64,000 nucleotides of DNA from WTFY01 sp964614915 (GTDB lineage Bacteria > Pseudomonadota > Gammaproteobacteria > UBA4575): the NCBI GenBank assembly GCA_964614915.1, contig CAZTNC010000020.1, positions 1-64,000 on the forward strand, in the 5' to 3' direction. The position numbers were made by a program, and so were the translations under genes. Positions 43,324 to 51,927 of this stretch are shown in pieces (position 1 is the first letter of the stretch; every line of letters starts with the position of its first letter). The notes under the pieces were generated by a model, which made no database searches, was not told where the DNA came from, and saw only the letters and a program-made list of their open reading frames with translations.

Positions 43324-43791
43324 ATGAACTTCAGACGCAGACAGTTTCTTGCACTGTTGACTGCCCTGCCGGCCCTGTCAACTGCAACGGCAGTCCCAGC
43401 ACCAGGCAGTGGCATCTGGACCGTGCAGCAGGCTCATGAGGAACTGCTGGAAGACAGGATCCGGCTACTGGATATCCGGTCATACGGTGAATGGAAGGAG
43501 ACTGGTGTTGCGCAAGGCGCCTGGCCGGTCAGTGTCCATCACTGGCGATTTGTCGAGCGTCTGTTTACTGCCCGTGAACTGGCCGAAAATCGTACGCTGG
43601 CCCTGATCTGCGCGACAGGCATCCGATCAGGATCGGTCATGCGTGCCTTGCGCCTGGCTGGCTACGATGACTTCGTCGATGTCTCGGAAGGCATGCTCGG
43701 CTCGGACCGTGGCCAGGGATGGATCAAGGCCGGCCTGCCGGTCATCCCCATTGACCAAGCCTGGGCTGCCTTGCCTAAAGCACTTACCTGA
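43324..43791 (+). CDS. Tat-exported rhodanese-like sulfurtransferase
   Basis: 155 residues. A Tat-type signal (FRRRQFL, residues 3-9) runs into Leu/Ala-rich sequence. The rhodanese fold ends in the active loop ICATGIRSG (Cys96) preceded by LLDIRSYGEWKETGVAQGA. It would move sulfane sulfur in the periplasm, or simply bind anions. It fits the sulfur-oxidising lifestyle though it lies 22 kb from the fcc/sox genes. Confidence 0.88.
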   Translation: MNFRRRQFLALLTALPALSTATAVPAPGSGIWTVQQAHEELLEDRIRLLDIRSYGEWKETGVAQGAWPVSVHHWRFVERLFTARELAENRTLALICATGIRSGSVMRALRLAGYDDFVDVSEGMLGSDRGQGWIKAGLPVIPIDQAWAALPKALT

Positions 43792-43885
43792 ACCCTGCTT
43801 GCGGAAACCGATTTGAAACAGTGCGTGCCGGGTGCAGATCGGAGACAGCTGTGGCTTGTACAGAGGTTTACCAGCCTGTCATTGA

Positions 43886-44605
43886 TCAGCCCAGGTCGTA
43901 AGCCACAGGCAGGTAATAATTCACTTCCGCGGTGCTGTACCCGATCAAGTCACACAACCTGCGACGACATTCCTGTTCTGTGGCCCCTCTTTGCTTCCAC
44001 ACTGGAACCCGTTTCATCAGCGTTTCAATACGCTCCCTGGGCGTGATGATCCAGGTGTCCTGCGGCACCTCTCCAAAGGAAAAATCAGCACGGAGATGCT
44101 GCACTGCCTCCGGTTTCATGTACGGGACCAGTGTCAGGACGCGGCTCGCACCATTCGCCCTCACATGATCCGAGGCGAGCCTCATCGTACCACCGCTGTC
44201 ACCCAGATCGTCGATGATCAGCACGGTGCGATCACGAACCGGCACGGAGATCCCCTCCTGCACCTGCATCTCTGCGCTTCGCTCCCCGGGGCCTTGGTAC
44301 CCTGAAATACCGAGCGTGCCGAAGCGTATCTTCGGGGTGCCCTGAGGACGCCCTTCAACCACGTGGTCGTACAGCAAAATACCTGGTAGCAATCCGCCCT
44401 GGGTAATCATCAGGGCGACACTGATCTCGTCTGGTTTCCCTCGCATTTGGTCCTGGTGCACGTGCACCTTTTGCGCGAGATAAAAGCAGATCGCCGCCTC
44501 TACCCGATCAGGGACGAGCAGGAAGCGCAGTTCATCGCCCGGCACCGAAACCCCCACCGGGTTCCTCCACCTGTCAATATTCATGTCATCGATGGTTCGC
44601 ACCAT
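43886..44605 (-). CDS. Phosphoribosyltransferase (type I PRTase fold)
   Basis: 239 residues starting at the ATG at 44605, which has AGGAG six nt upstream; a GTG five codons earlier overlaps that ribosome site and is less likely. VLIIDDLGDSGGTM is the PRPP-binding motif and ISVALMITQGGLLPG is the preceding loop. The base or acceptor cannot be told; hypoxanthine/xanthine or a regulatory PRTase are options. It is the last gene of an operon with the two DNA-repair genes upstream (27 bp gap). Confidence 0.85.
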   Translation of the reverse strand: MVRTIDDMNIDRWRNPVGVSVPGDELRFLLVPDRVEAAICFYLAQKVHVHQDQMRGKPDEISVALMITQGGLLPGILLYDHVVEGRPQGTPKIRFGTLGISGYQGPGERSAEMQVQEGISVPVRDRTVLIIDDLGDSGGTMRLASDHVRANGASRVLTLVPYMKPEAVQHLRADFSFGEVPQDTWIITPRERIETLMKRVPVWKQRGATEQECRRRLCDLIGYSTAEVNYYLPVAYDLG

Positions 44606-44632
44606 GTCATGCTCCTGCACCTGCGGTCTGTC

Positions 44633-47600
44633 TCAATCCGTGACAAAAGCCCATTCCCGCCAGCCGTTCAGCAACGGAAAGTACAAACCCAGGCGGATCG
44701 GGTGCTTTCCCATCCTAGCCATGACGTTCGCATACCGCTCAAGCTGTTCGCAATAGCGTTCCCGTTCCCTGTCAAGGAACTCGTCCAGACTGCCGCCCTT
44801 ATGCGTGCTTGCCTTGTAATCAATGATCCAGCGTATACCTTCATCATCCACGAAGGTCCTGTCAATCACTATGTGATCAATCCCCTCACCCGTCGTGGCA
44901 CTCAATGCCAGCTCGCACTCCGGATCACTGTGTGCCTTGCTCAGGATCCATCGGCCGCGCTCATCTGCCAGCGTGGCTCGCAGCGCCTTGCATACATCCG
45001 AGTATGCTGCCTCGATCCGGTCCTCGGGTACGGCCATCTGTTTGAGGAGGCTATAGCCGATGTGTTCAAGCTCACATACATCACCTGGTTGTTCAAGCCG
45101 TTCAAGGCCCATGGCTCCAATATGCTGGAGCAGCCGATGCACGACCGTGCCCACATACCGTGCCGTTTCCCCAGCCCAGTCAAACGTGACCACATCCTCC
45201 TGATCCGTAGCCGCCGGCGCAGTACTGTGGGCGCGGATGGATGCCGGAGGCTCCGGCAGCTGCCATCCTGCGGCCAGGCGCGGGCGCCCCCGGGGATATC
45301 TGGACAAGGTGGATCTCCCGGCAAGAGGAAGAACACCGGGAGGCTTGGCGAGCACAGCCTCACGGTCTATGGCATGAGGGTACAGATGGGCCAGCAGGGA
45401 ATCTTGGGAGGGTTCTGACAGCTCATCCTCCGCATCACGGGTCTCGATGTGTCCCAGAAGATGCAACCGTTGCCTCGCGCGGGTTACCGCTACGTACAGC
45501 AGGCGCCCGTCCTCGAGACGGCGCTTGGTTTTTTCCAGGCGCTTCAGGTACGAGGCGGTGGCACTCTCTTCTCCCTGTGCACTGATCGGAGCCAGCACGA
45601 GCCTCTGCCCGAACTCATCACCGTACTCCAGCCAGTGCAGCAACTGGCTGTCATCCTGGGACGGTGTGCGCGAAAGTCCAGGCAGGATCACCGTATCGAA
45701 TTCCAGTCCCTTCGCCTTGTGGATGGTCATCAATTGCAGGGAAGCGTCCGCCAACACATCGGGTGTGGCAAACAGCTTCTCCACCTGCTGCTCAAGGCTC
45801 GCGATATCAAGGGAGTCGCCCTCTTCTCCAAGGGTCTCTAGCAACTGGAAAAAACTCTCGGCATCTTCCAGTCCCGTCCTGTCCGGCATACACGCTGGCC
45901 CGCCCAGTGCAATCCATGCGCCTTCGACACTGCTCCTGAGAGAACAGCGGGCCTGCTGGCACAATGCGATCTCAAGCACCGAGCCTACCCGTTCAATACG
46001 CAGCTGGCCTTCCTCACTCAGGCAGGCCCTGCACTGGGGATCACCGAGCAGATCGATTACGGTCCTACCGTCATTGTCGCGGACCAGTGCATGCAGGTCC
46101 GCAAGCGTCAAGCCGCAATACGGGGCACGAAGCACGGCCAGCCAGGCAATCCGATCGCCCGGGTGACTCAGAGCCCGAGCCAGTGCCAGCAAGTCCTGGA
46201 TGACCGTGCGACGGTTCAGCGACTCAATCTCCACGGCCTGAAATCGAAGCCCGGCCTGCTTGAGCTGGACGGCAATCTCCGTCAGGTGTGTGCGGGCCCG
46301 TACCAGGATCGCCACGCTGCCCTGCGGAAACTCTGCACGGGCCTGTCTCACCAGGGACAGCACCTGGTTGGCTTCTGCGACATCGTGTCGTTCACCAAGC
46401 AGGTGCTGGACCACGCCTGGACCCTGGATTGGCGGATGAAAAGGGGCTGATTTTGCATAGGACACCGCCCCCTCATCGATATTGTCACGAGCGGGCAAGA
46501 CCTGCGGGAAGTGCTGGTTGACCCAGTCCACGATGCCCTGCTGTGAGCGGAAATTGACGGTCAGGCGCAGGGGATGCAGAACCACCTGGCCGATCCCATG
46601 CCTGGCGGCTGCAAGGAAAAGCCCGACCTCGGCCTCCCGGAATCGATAAATCGACTGCATGGGGTCCCCAACGACAAACAGGGTGCGCCCGTCATTGGAC
46701 TGCCAGCCAGCCGTGAGCCGCACCAGCAACTCGTACTGGCTGTACGAGGTGTCCTGGAACTCGTCCACCAGCAGGTGCTGGATTCGGTAATCCAGGGCAA
46801 GTGCAAGGTCGGTCGGAGCTTCCGGTTCCCCGAGTGCCCGGATCGCAGCCAGCACCAGGGCTGTGAAATCCACTTGTCCCCGCTTGCTGAACACGACCTC
46901 CAGATGTGCACAGGCGACCCGCAACACCTGAACCAGTGCCTGCAGGACTTCCCAGTCTCGCTCTTCATACCGGTGCGAAGGCAAGGCCTGCAGCACAGAC
47001 AATTTCTCACGCAACTCATCGTGCTCATCGAGAGAGCGCAGCAAGGACTCCATACACGCCTTAGCGTCCTCAAACTCATGCTTCTCTTTGGCGCCTCGGC
47101 CGCTGCTTTTGGGCGGAAACCCCTGGCGTTGGGTCAGCGACTTTCGCCACTCTCCCGCCTGAGTCAGCAACAGCTCTGCAATCCCCTCCCACAAACTTCG
47201 GTGCTTCAATCGCGACCCTGGGAGGTACCGTAGGGTCTTGCAGCTGGCAATGGCAGACTTTGCCTTGGCGGGCAGGTGCGAGGCGGCAAAGCGTGCCAGA
47301 CGGGCCAGTTCCGTGCCGTGGGCTGGAGGAAAGAGTCGGACCAGTTCAGCCAGCACCATGGTAATGCGCTCGGCCATGGCAGCTTCCAGCCTGCGGCGTT
47401 GCAGCTTTGGATCATCCGTTCTTGCAATATGGCGCAACCAGCGGTCCCGACCGCCAAGCATGGCGCAAATCAGGCCCTGCAACCGGTCCAGCCGGTTGTC
47501 CAGGTGCTGCATCAGCACGGCGATGGAATCCGACCACTCCGCATCGGATTCTAGGTCAAACAGGGTATTCCTGGCGGCTTCAAGATACAGTGGCTGTGCA

Positions 47601-48058
47601 TCCTCGGAGATCTCCGGCACCGCACCGAATTGCGACAGCATGGGCATCTGGCGCGCCAGTGCCGCACAAAGCGAATCGATGGTCTGTATCCGAAGGCGCG
47701 CTGGATGGTCCAGCAAATGCCAGTCGCATTCCGCATCACGCTCGAGTGCCTTACGGGCCAGGGCCCAGATGTGGTGCTCATGCTCACCCTCGGGCGCCTC
47801 ATCGCTGCGGGCTGACTCCAGGGCCTGCAGGATGCGCTGGCGCATCTCGGCAGCCGCCTTGCGCGTGAAAGTGATGGCAACAATCTCTTCCGGGGACTCC
47901 ACACCGGCAAGGAGCACAAGGAAACGCTGCATGAGCAACTCGGTCTTCCCCGAACCTGCCGGGGCCTGCACAATGAATGACCGGCTGGGATCCAGGGCGC
48001 GTGCACGTGCCCTGTGATCGGCAATGCGGCCGAACGCCGATGCGACCCGGCTAGCCAA
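44633..48058 (-). CDS. AddA-like UvrD-type helicase/exonuclease
   Basis: 1141 residues. Walker A APAGSGKTELLMQR (about residue 31), the UvrD Q/ITFTRKAAAEM motif, motif II VDEFQDTSYSQYE and motif III FVVGDPMQSIYRFR are complete; the C-terminal PD-(D/E)XK nuclease shows VDDEGIRWIIDYKAS. With the AddB-like partner it would resect double-strand breaks for RecA loading. It overlaps the partner gene by 8 bp. The two are of the type seen in gammaproteobacteria in place of RecBCD. Confidence 0.93.
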   Translation of the reverse strand: MASRVASAFGRIADHRARARALDPSRSFIVQAPAGSGKTELLMQRFLVLLAGVESPEEIVAITFTRKAAAEMRQRILQALESARSDEAPEGEHEHHIWALARKALERDAECDWHLLDHPARLRIQTIDSLCAALARQMPMLSQFGAVPEISEDAQPLYLEAARNTLFDLESDAEWSDSIAVLMQHLDNRLDRLQGLICAMLGGRDRWLRHIARTDDPKLQRRRLEAAMAERITMVLAELVRLFPPAHGTELARLARFAASHLPAKAKSAIASCKTLRYLPGSRLKHRSLWEGIAELLLTQAGEWRKSLTQRQGFPPKSSGRGAKEKHEFEDAKACMESLLRSLDEHDELREKLSVLQALPSHRYEERDWEVLQALVQVLRVACAHLEVVFSKRGQVDFTALVLAAIRALGEPEAPTDLALALDYRIQHLLVDEFQDTSYSQYELLVRLTAGWQSNDGRTLFVVGDPMQSIYRFREAEVGLFLAAARHGIGQVVLHPLRLTVNFRSQQGIVDWVNQHFPQVLPARDNIDEGAVSYAKSAPFHPPIQGPGVVQHLLGERHDVAEANQVLSLVRQARAEFPQGSVAILVRARTHLTEIAVQLKQAGLRFQAVEIESLNRRTVIQDLLALARALSHPGDRIAWLAVLRAPYCGLTLADLHALVRDNDGRTVIDLLGDPQCRACLSEEGQLRIERVGSVLEIALCQQARCSLRSSVEGAWIALGGPACMPDRTGLEDAESFFQLLETLGEEGDSLDIASLEQQVEKLFATPDVLADASLQLMTIHKAKGLEFDTVILPGLSRTPSQDDSQLLHWLEYGDEFGQRLVLAPISAQGEESATASYLKRLEKTKRRLEDGRLLYVAVTRARQRLHLLGHIETRDAEDELSEPSQDSLLAHLYPHAIDREAVLAKPPGVLPLAGRSTLSRYPRGRPRLAAGWQLPEPPASIRAHSTAPAATDQEDVVTFDWAGETARYVGTVVHRLLQHIGAMGLERLEQPGDVCELEHIGYSLLKQMAVPEDRIEAAYSDVCKALRATLADERGRWILSKAHSDPECELALSATTGEGIDHIVIDRTFVDDEGIRWIIDYKASTHKGGSLDEFLDRERERYCEQLERYANVMARMGKHPIRLGLYFPLLNGWREWAFVTD

Positions 48059-50843
48059 CCCTGGACTCCACCTGCCCTGCTATGGATTCATCGATGCGGC
48101 ACAAGGGTCCCAGTTCGCAGTACCTGCAGGTGTGCGGGTACTGTTTTGGGTCCACGGCAGCCTCACCTTCGCAAAAAGCTTCTCCCAATGCCTCCATGGC
48201 GATCCGCCAGCGGTACAGGACCTCAAACCAGGACCCCGTATCACGGGTCTGCTGCAACCGGTTCCAGGCCCGCACGCCGCCAACCATGTCTTCATCCTCG
48301 ACTACACCCTTGAACGCCATCGCGCCGGCGCGGACCTGTGCAAACAGGAGGCCTGCCACATCGCCGCTGACAGCCAGGCTGTAGAGCGGCAGTTGCGGTT
48401 CATCGGGCCGATCCCCGAACCACTGGCTGGCCGAGACATGGCCGGTCTTGTAGTCGATCACCACCCGGCGGCCATCCTTGAGTTCATCGATACGATCGAT
48501 CCGCAGGCGCACCCCGAGTCTGCCGACCGTTATTTCATGGCTTTCCTCGCGTTCGATCACCCGGAAAGGCTCGCGATGCTTCTCCCGTTCCAGCCATTCC
48601 AGCACCTGTGCGCGCAGGCGTTCCGCTTCCATCTTGCAAAATCGCTTCGTGAAGGTACGTGGGTACCGACGGGACACCTCGGCGAGTGCCTCGACCACCT
48701 GTTCCCCGACCAGGATTTGCAGCTGTTCTGTGTTCGTGGCCGCAAGCCGCTCGCTGGAATCCAGCACACTCCAGACCTTTTCAAGGACGAGGTGCATCAG
48801 CGAGCCACGCACCATGGCGTCCGGACCAATGTCCGCCTGGCGAATGGGCCGCGCCCCGAGGCGAAGCTCTGCGAAGGCACGAAAGGGGCATGCCGCCTGG
48901 AGCTTGAAGACGGTGCTCCCTCCCCTTGCCTGTTCATCGCCGAGTGCAGGTGCCGGATCATTCTCCAGCATGGCGAGTTCGTCACCTTCATGGACCATGT
49001 CGCGCCAGAGCGGCCGATCCGGTTTGGCCAGTGCCCCGAATTCGCTTACCGGCAGATGGGCCACCAAGGGGCTCGGACGCAGGATTTCATCGCCACTTTG
49101 CAGGGCACAACTGACTACCACCTCGTTGGCACAGGCCAGCAAGCGCTGGGTCACGGTGCGCGCCGCTTGCAGTTCATGCGCTTCACTAGCTCGCGGCAGT
49201 CTCTCTTCACGCTGCATCGGCAAGGGGATGAACGGGTTAGGACGCAGTGCAGGCGGCCAGGCACCGTCGTGCAGGCCCATGATCCACAGGTGGTCAAACT
49301 GAAACCAGCTCGCCTGGTACAGTTCCAGCACCTGTACCGGGGCAACCTCGGTTTGCGGCTGGAACAGGCGCTCCCGCGCCATGGCACCCAGCTGTGCCAG
49401 GGCTGCGGACAGGCGCATCGCTCCGGTGACAGGCTCCAGGGTGGCAAAGCCGACCAACAATTCCCGCCAGGCCTGTGCGCTCTGGTATTCCTCGCTGGAC
49501 AGGGGACGTCCCTTGGCCCAGCCGATAGCTTCCAGTCCCTCAGCAAACCGTTCTGACCATTGCCCAAGACGGGCTGTGTCGCGAAAGCCAGACACGGCCT
49601 TGACCCAGCGGCCCAGGTTTTCTGCGAACAAGGGACAGGACCACGGCCGATCGGCCTGTGATGCCCGGTAGCGCAGTGTCCCCAAGGATACTTCCAGTTC
49701 TCCTGCTTCCCGGATCTGAACATCCAGTAATGCGCGAGGGCCGGCTTCGTCCTGCCACCCAAAGATAAACGGTGAGCGAAGCAGGTGGCTTGCTGCCTCC
49801 AGGCTTATGGCTTTGTTTAACAAACCAAGGAGCATCAGGGCGGTGCGCACGATTGGATACGCACTCAATGGCAGGCCAAGCGAAAGGTTGTAGGGCCGCT
49901 CCACGGACTGATGCCCAGGATGGATAGCCTGCGGAACCAGCATGTCATCGAGTGCCTGGGCCACGAATTCGCGGTGTGCCGCAAATTCGGGAACGATCAC
50001 CCCGATCCTCACAGCCGGATTCTTCTCAAGTCGATCGCGCACCCAGCTGGCCATGCCGGCCGCTTCCCGGCGTGCATCCGGGAAAACTGTGCGCACGGCA
50101 CAGGCATCCCTGTCTGCAAGCCGTACCCAGCGAACCGTGCAACCTGCCTCGACCAGCGTGCACAACAGCAAATGCTGGCGGGGAGCCAGCTCATCGAAAC
50201 CGATCAGGAAAAGCTCATCCGGGGCGGCCAGCGTTCCCTGCTGAAGGTACTCCTGCAAATGTTCGGAAAGGCATGCGTCTGACAGCCAGCCCCGCTCCCT
50301 GCAGCGAGTACTGAATTGTGAGGCCCATTGAAAAAACGCGAAGCTGTCGCGGTTATACCGAAACCCTTCACGGCTTAGCGAAATGTCCCAGGACTGGATC
50401 AGTTGCCAGGCTTCCTGCACCTCGCGCACCACGCCAGGTACCTGCTGCAGTGGTTGCCCGGCCAGGCTCTCGGTGATGATATCTTCCCATATACGCCGCT
50501 CCTGCTGGGGAGTCAGAAGGAACGCCGGTCCCGACACATTGCCCGAAAGGACGGCCTCGTCCCAGACATTGTGCAGCCACACCGGCCAGTGCCAGACCCG
50601 CGGGGTTGGCCAGGCTTCAAGCCCCTGCTCCAGTGCAGCCTGTTCGAACGCGCGCAGCGTAACTGCAGCCAGGCGCTTGTTCCCGCTCACTACCGTAACG
50701 CCCCGGCCCATGGCGTCGAACACGTCTGTCAGGGAGACGGTCTGCCGCTCGATCACCTGCCCTTTTTTCTCGCCTTTGCCGTCCTTCATGCCATCCAGTG
50801 GGTCGCTGCCTCTGGGTTTTACCGGAAAGTATACCCCGGCCAA
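48051..50843 (-). CDS. AddB-like nuclease (TIGR03623-type)
   Basis: 930 residues. An inactive helicase-like body is followed by a nuclease domain with LRIDRIDELKDGRRVVIDYKTG. An iron-sulfur staple uses Cys in FKLQAACPFRAF and the terminal CRYCELGPLC trio. This is the TIGR03623 type, paired with an AddA-like helicase. An internal ATG at 50789 is an alternative start, since the first 18 residues are unlike known N-termini. Confidence 0.9.
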   Translation of the reverse strand: MAGVYFPVKPRGSDPLDGMKDGKGEKKGQVIERQTVSLTDVFDAMGRGVTVVSGNKRLAAVTLRAFEQAALEQGLEAWPTPRVWHWPVWLHNVWDEAVLSGNVSGPAFLLTPQQERRIWEDIITESLAGQPLQQVPGVVREVQEAWQLIQSWDISLSREGFRYNRDSFAFFQWASQFSTRCRERGWLSDACLSEHLQEYLQQGTLAAPDELFLIGFDELAPRQHLLLCTLVEAGCTVRWVRLADRDACAVRTVFPDARREAAGMASWVRDRLEKNPAVRIGVIVPEFAAHREFVAQALDDMLVPQAIHPGHQSVERPYNLSLGLPLSAYPIVRTALMLLGLLNKAISLEAASHLLRSPFIFGWQDEAGPRALLDVQIREAGELEVSLGTLRYRASQADRPWSCPLFAENLGRWVKAVSGFRDTARLGQWSERFAEGLEAIGWAKGRPLSSEEYQSAQAWRELLVGFATLEPVTGAMRLSAALAQLGAMARERLFQPQTEVAPVQVLELYQASWFQFDHLWIMGLHDGAWPPALRPNPFIPLPMQREERLPRASEAHELQAARTVTQRLLACANEVVVSCALQSGDEILRPSPLVAHLPVSEFGALAKPDRPLWRDMVHEGDELAMLENDPAPALGDEQARGGSTVFKLQAACPFRAFAELRLGARPIRQADIGPDAMVRGSLMHLVLEKVWSVLDSSERLAATNTEQLQILVGEQVVEALAEVSRRYPRTFTKRFCKMEAERLRAQVLEWLEREKHREPFRVIEREESHEITVGRLGVRLRIDRIDELKDGRRVVIDYKTGHVSASQWFGDRPDEPQLPLYSLAVSGDVAGLLFAQVRAGAMAFKGVVEDEDMVGGVRAWNRLQQTRDTGSWFEVLYRWRIAMEALGEAFCEGEAAVDPKQYPHTCRYCELGPLCRIDESIAGQVESRVG

Positions 50844-50978
50844 TAGTCATACGGACCCGGGGTTCCAATGCTACCCGGTACAGGCATGTCGTGGGATAGA
50901 CAACGAGACGGGAAACAGGGAACCGGCACTCGAAGGTACCCTGCGGGGAAAACGGCGCGTGTGGCGCGTACCCGACCT

Positions 50979-51452
50979 TTATGAGTGCATTTGCTCCTGG
51001 AGGTAATTCTCCAGGCCGACCTTGTTGATCAGCTCAAGCTGGGTTTCCAGCCAGTCGATATGCTCTTCTTCGGATTCGAGAATCTCCTCGAACAGCTCGC
51101 GGCTCACGAAATCGCTGATGGATTCGGCGTAGGCGATGGCCTCACGCAGGACAGGGGCAGCATCCATTTCCAGTTTCAGGTCGCAGGTAAGCATTTCCTG
51201 GACATTCTCACCAATGTGCAGCTTGCCCAGTTCCTGCAGGTTCGCCATCCCCTCAAGAAACAGGATCCGCTCGATCAGGCTGTCCGCGTGCTTCATCTCG
51301 TCAACGGACTCGGAATACTCATGTTCGCCCAGACGGTTCAGCCCCCAGTCCTTGAGCATCTTTGCATGCAGGAAGTACTGGTTGATTGCCGTCAGCTCGT
51401 TCTTCAGGACCTGGTTAAGGTAGTCGATAATTTTAGTGTTTTGCGGTTGCAT
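50979..51452 (-). CDS. bfr: Bacterioferritin
   Basis: 157 residues. Ferroxidase ligands Glu19, Glu52, His55, Glu95, Glu128 and His131 and the haem ligand Met53 (DEMKHAD) are all in place by alignment with E. coli Bfr, one residue shifted. It stores iron as a 24-mer. It is divergent from bfd across a region with Fur-like sequences. Confidence 0.97.
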   Translation of the reverse strand: MQPQNTKIIDYLNQVLKNELTAINQYFLHAKMLKDWGLNRLGEHEYSESVDEMKHADSLIERILFLEGMANLQELGKLHIGENVQEMLTCDLKLEMDAAPVLREAIAYAESISDFVSRELFEEILESEEEHIDWLETQLELINKVGLENYLQEQMHS

Positions 51453-51527
51453 GGTGTCCTCGATCGTTGATTAGGCCAAGTATATATCAGATACCTTCTT
51501 ATGTATATCACATAAGCTGCTGTTATA

Positions 51528-51588
51528 AATGATAATAATTTTCGTTCCCGTTACTGGTTGCAATTAAAAATCATTATTGTTTATAATC
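51528..51588. promoter_or_regulatory. Fur-like sequences between bfr and bfd
   Basis: AAATGATAATAATTTTC (51528-51544) and AATTAAAAATCATTATTGTT (51562-51581) each contain half of the Fur consensus GATAATGATAATCATTATC; the second has ATCATTAT. The bfd ATG is 16 nt after the second site. Confidence 0.5.
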
Positions 51589-51596
51589 TCACTACG

Positions 51597-51827
51597 ATGT
51601 ATGTTTGTCTGTGTCACGCGGTAAAAGAAGCCGAGATCAAAGCTGCGGCCAAGCGTGGCTGTGGCGATCTCAAGGCCCTCGGCAAGACCCTCAGGGTGGG
51701 GACCCGCTGCGGGATCTGTCGATGTGAAGCACAGTCCATTATCGATGCCGTCCATCAGCACCGCTGCGACAATGTACATGCATTGGACTTTGGTGCCAAG
51801 GACATGGCCGCCCCCGTCCCTGCCTGA
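51597..51827 (+). CDS. bfd: Bacterioferritin-associated ferredoxin
   Basis: 76 residues from the ATG at 51597; the earlier in-frame codon lies in the Fur-like region. Cysteines at 4, 6, 38 and 41 (CLC, then CGIC) form the [2Fe-2S] site. Bfd reduces stored ferric iron to release it from Bfr. Divergence from bfr and the Fur-like sites imply iron control. Confidence 0.93.
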   Translation: MYVCLCHAVKEAEIKAAAKRGCGDLKALGKTLRVGTRCGICRCEAQSIIDAVHQHRCDNVHALDFGAKDMAAPVPA

Positions 51828-51927
51828 TCCCCTGATTTTCATACTTTCTGGTGGGGCTACGCGGGCTTACCTCGTACCTCGCCTGCATTCCTTGGGGTCC
51901 TGACCATCATTCGCTAGAATCCGGATC

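Noticed and set aside
44447..45418. 323-codon plus-strand frame antisense to the AddA-like gene
   Set aside because: No recognisable domain, and the opposite strand encodes an intact nuclease domain.
48024..49556. 510-codon plus-strand frame
   Set aside because: It is a shadow of the AddB-like gene; high GC in the third position opens long antisense frames. No domain recognised in the translation.
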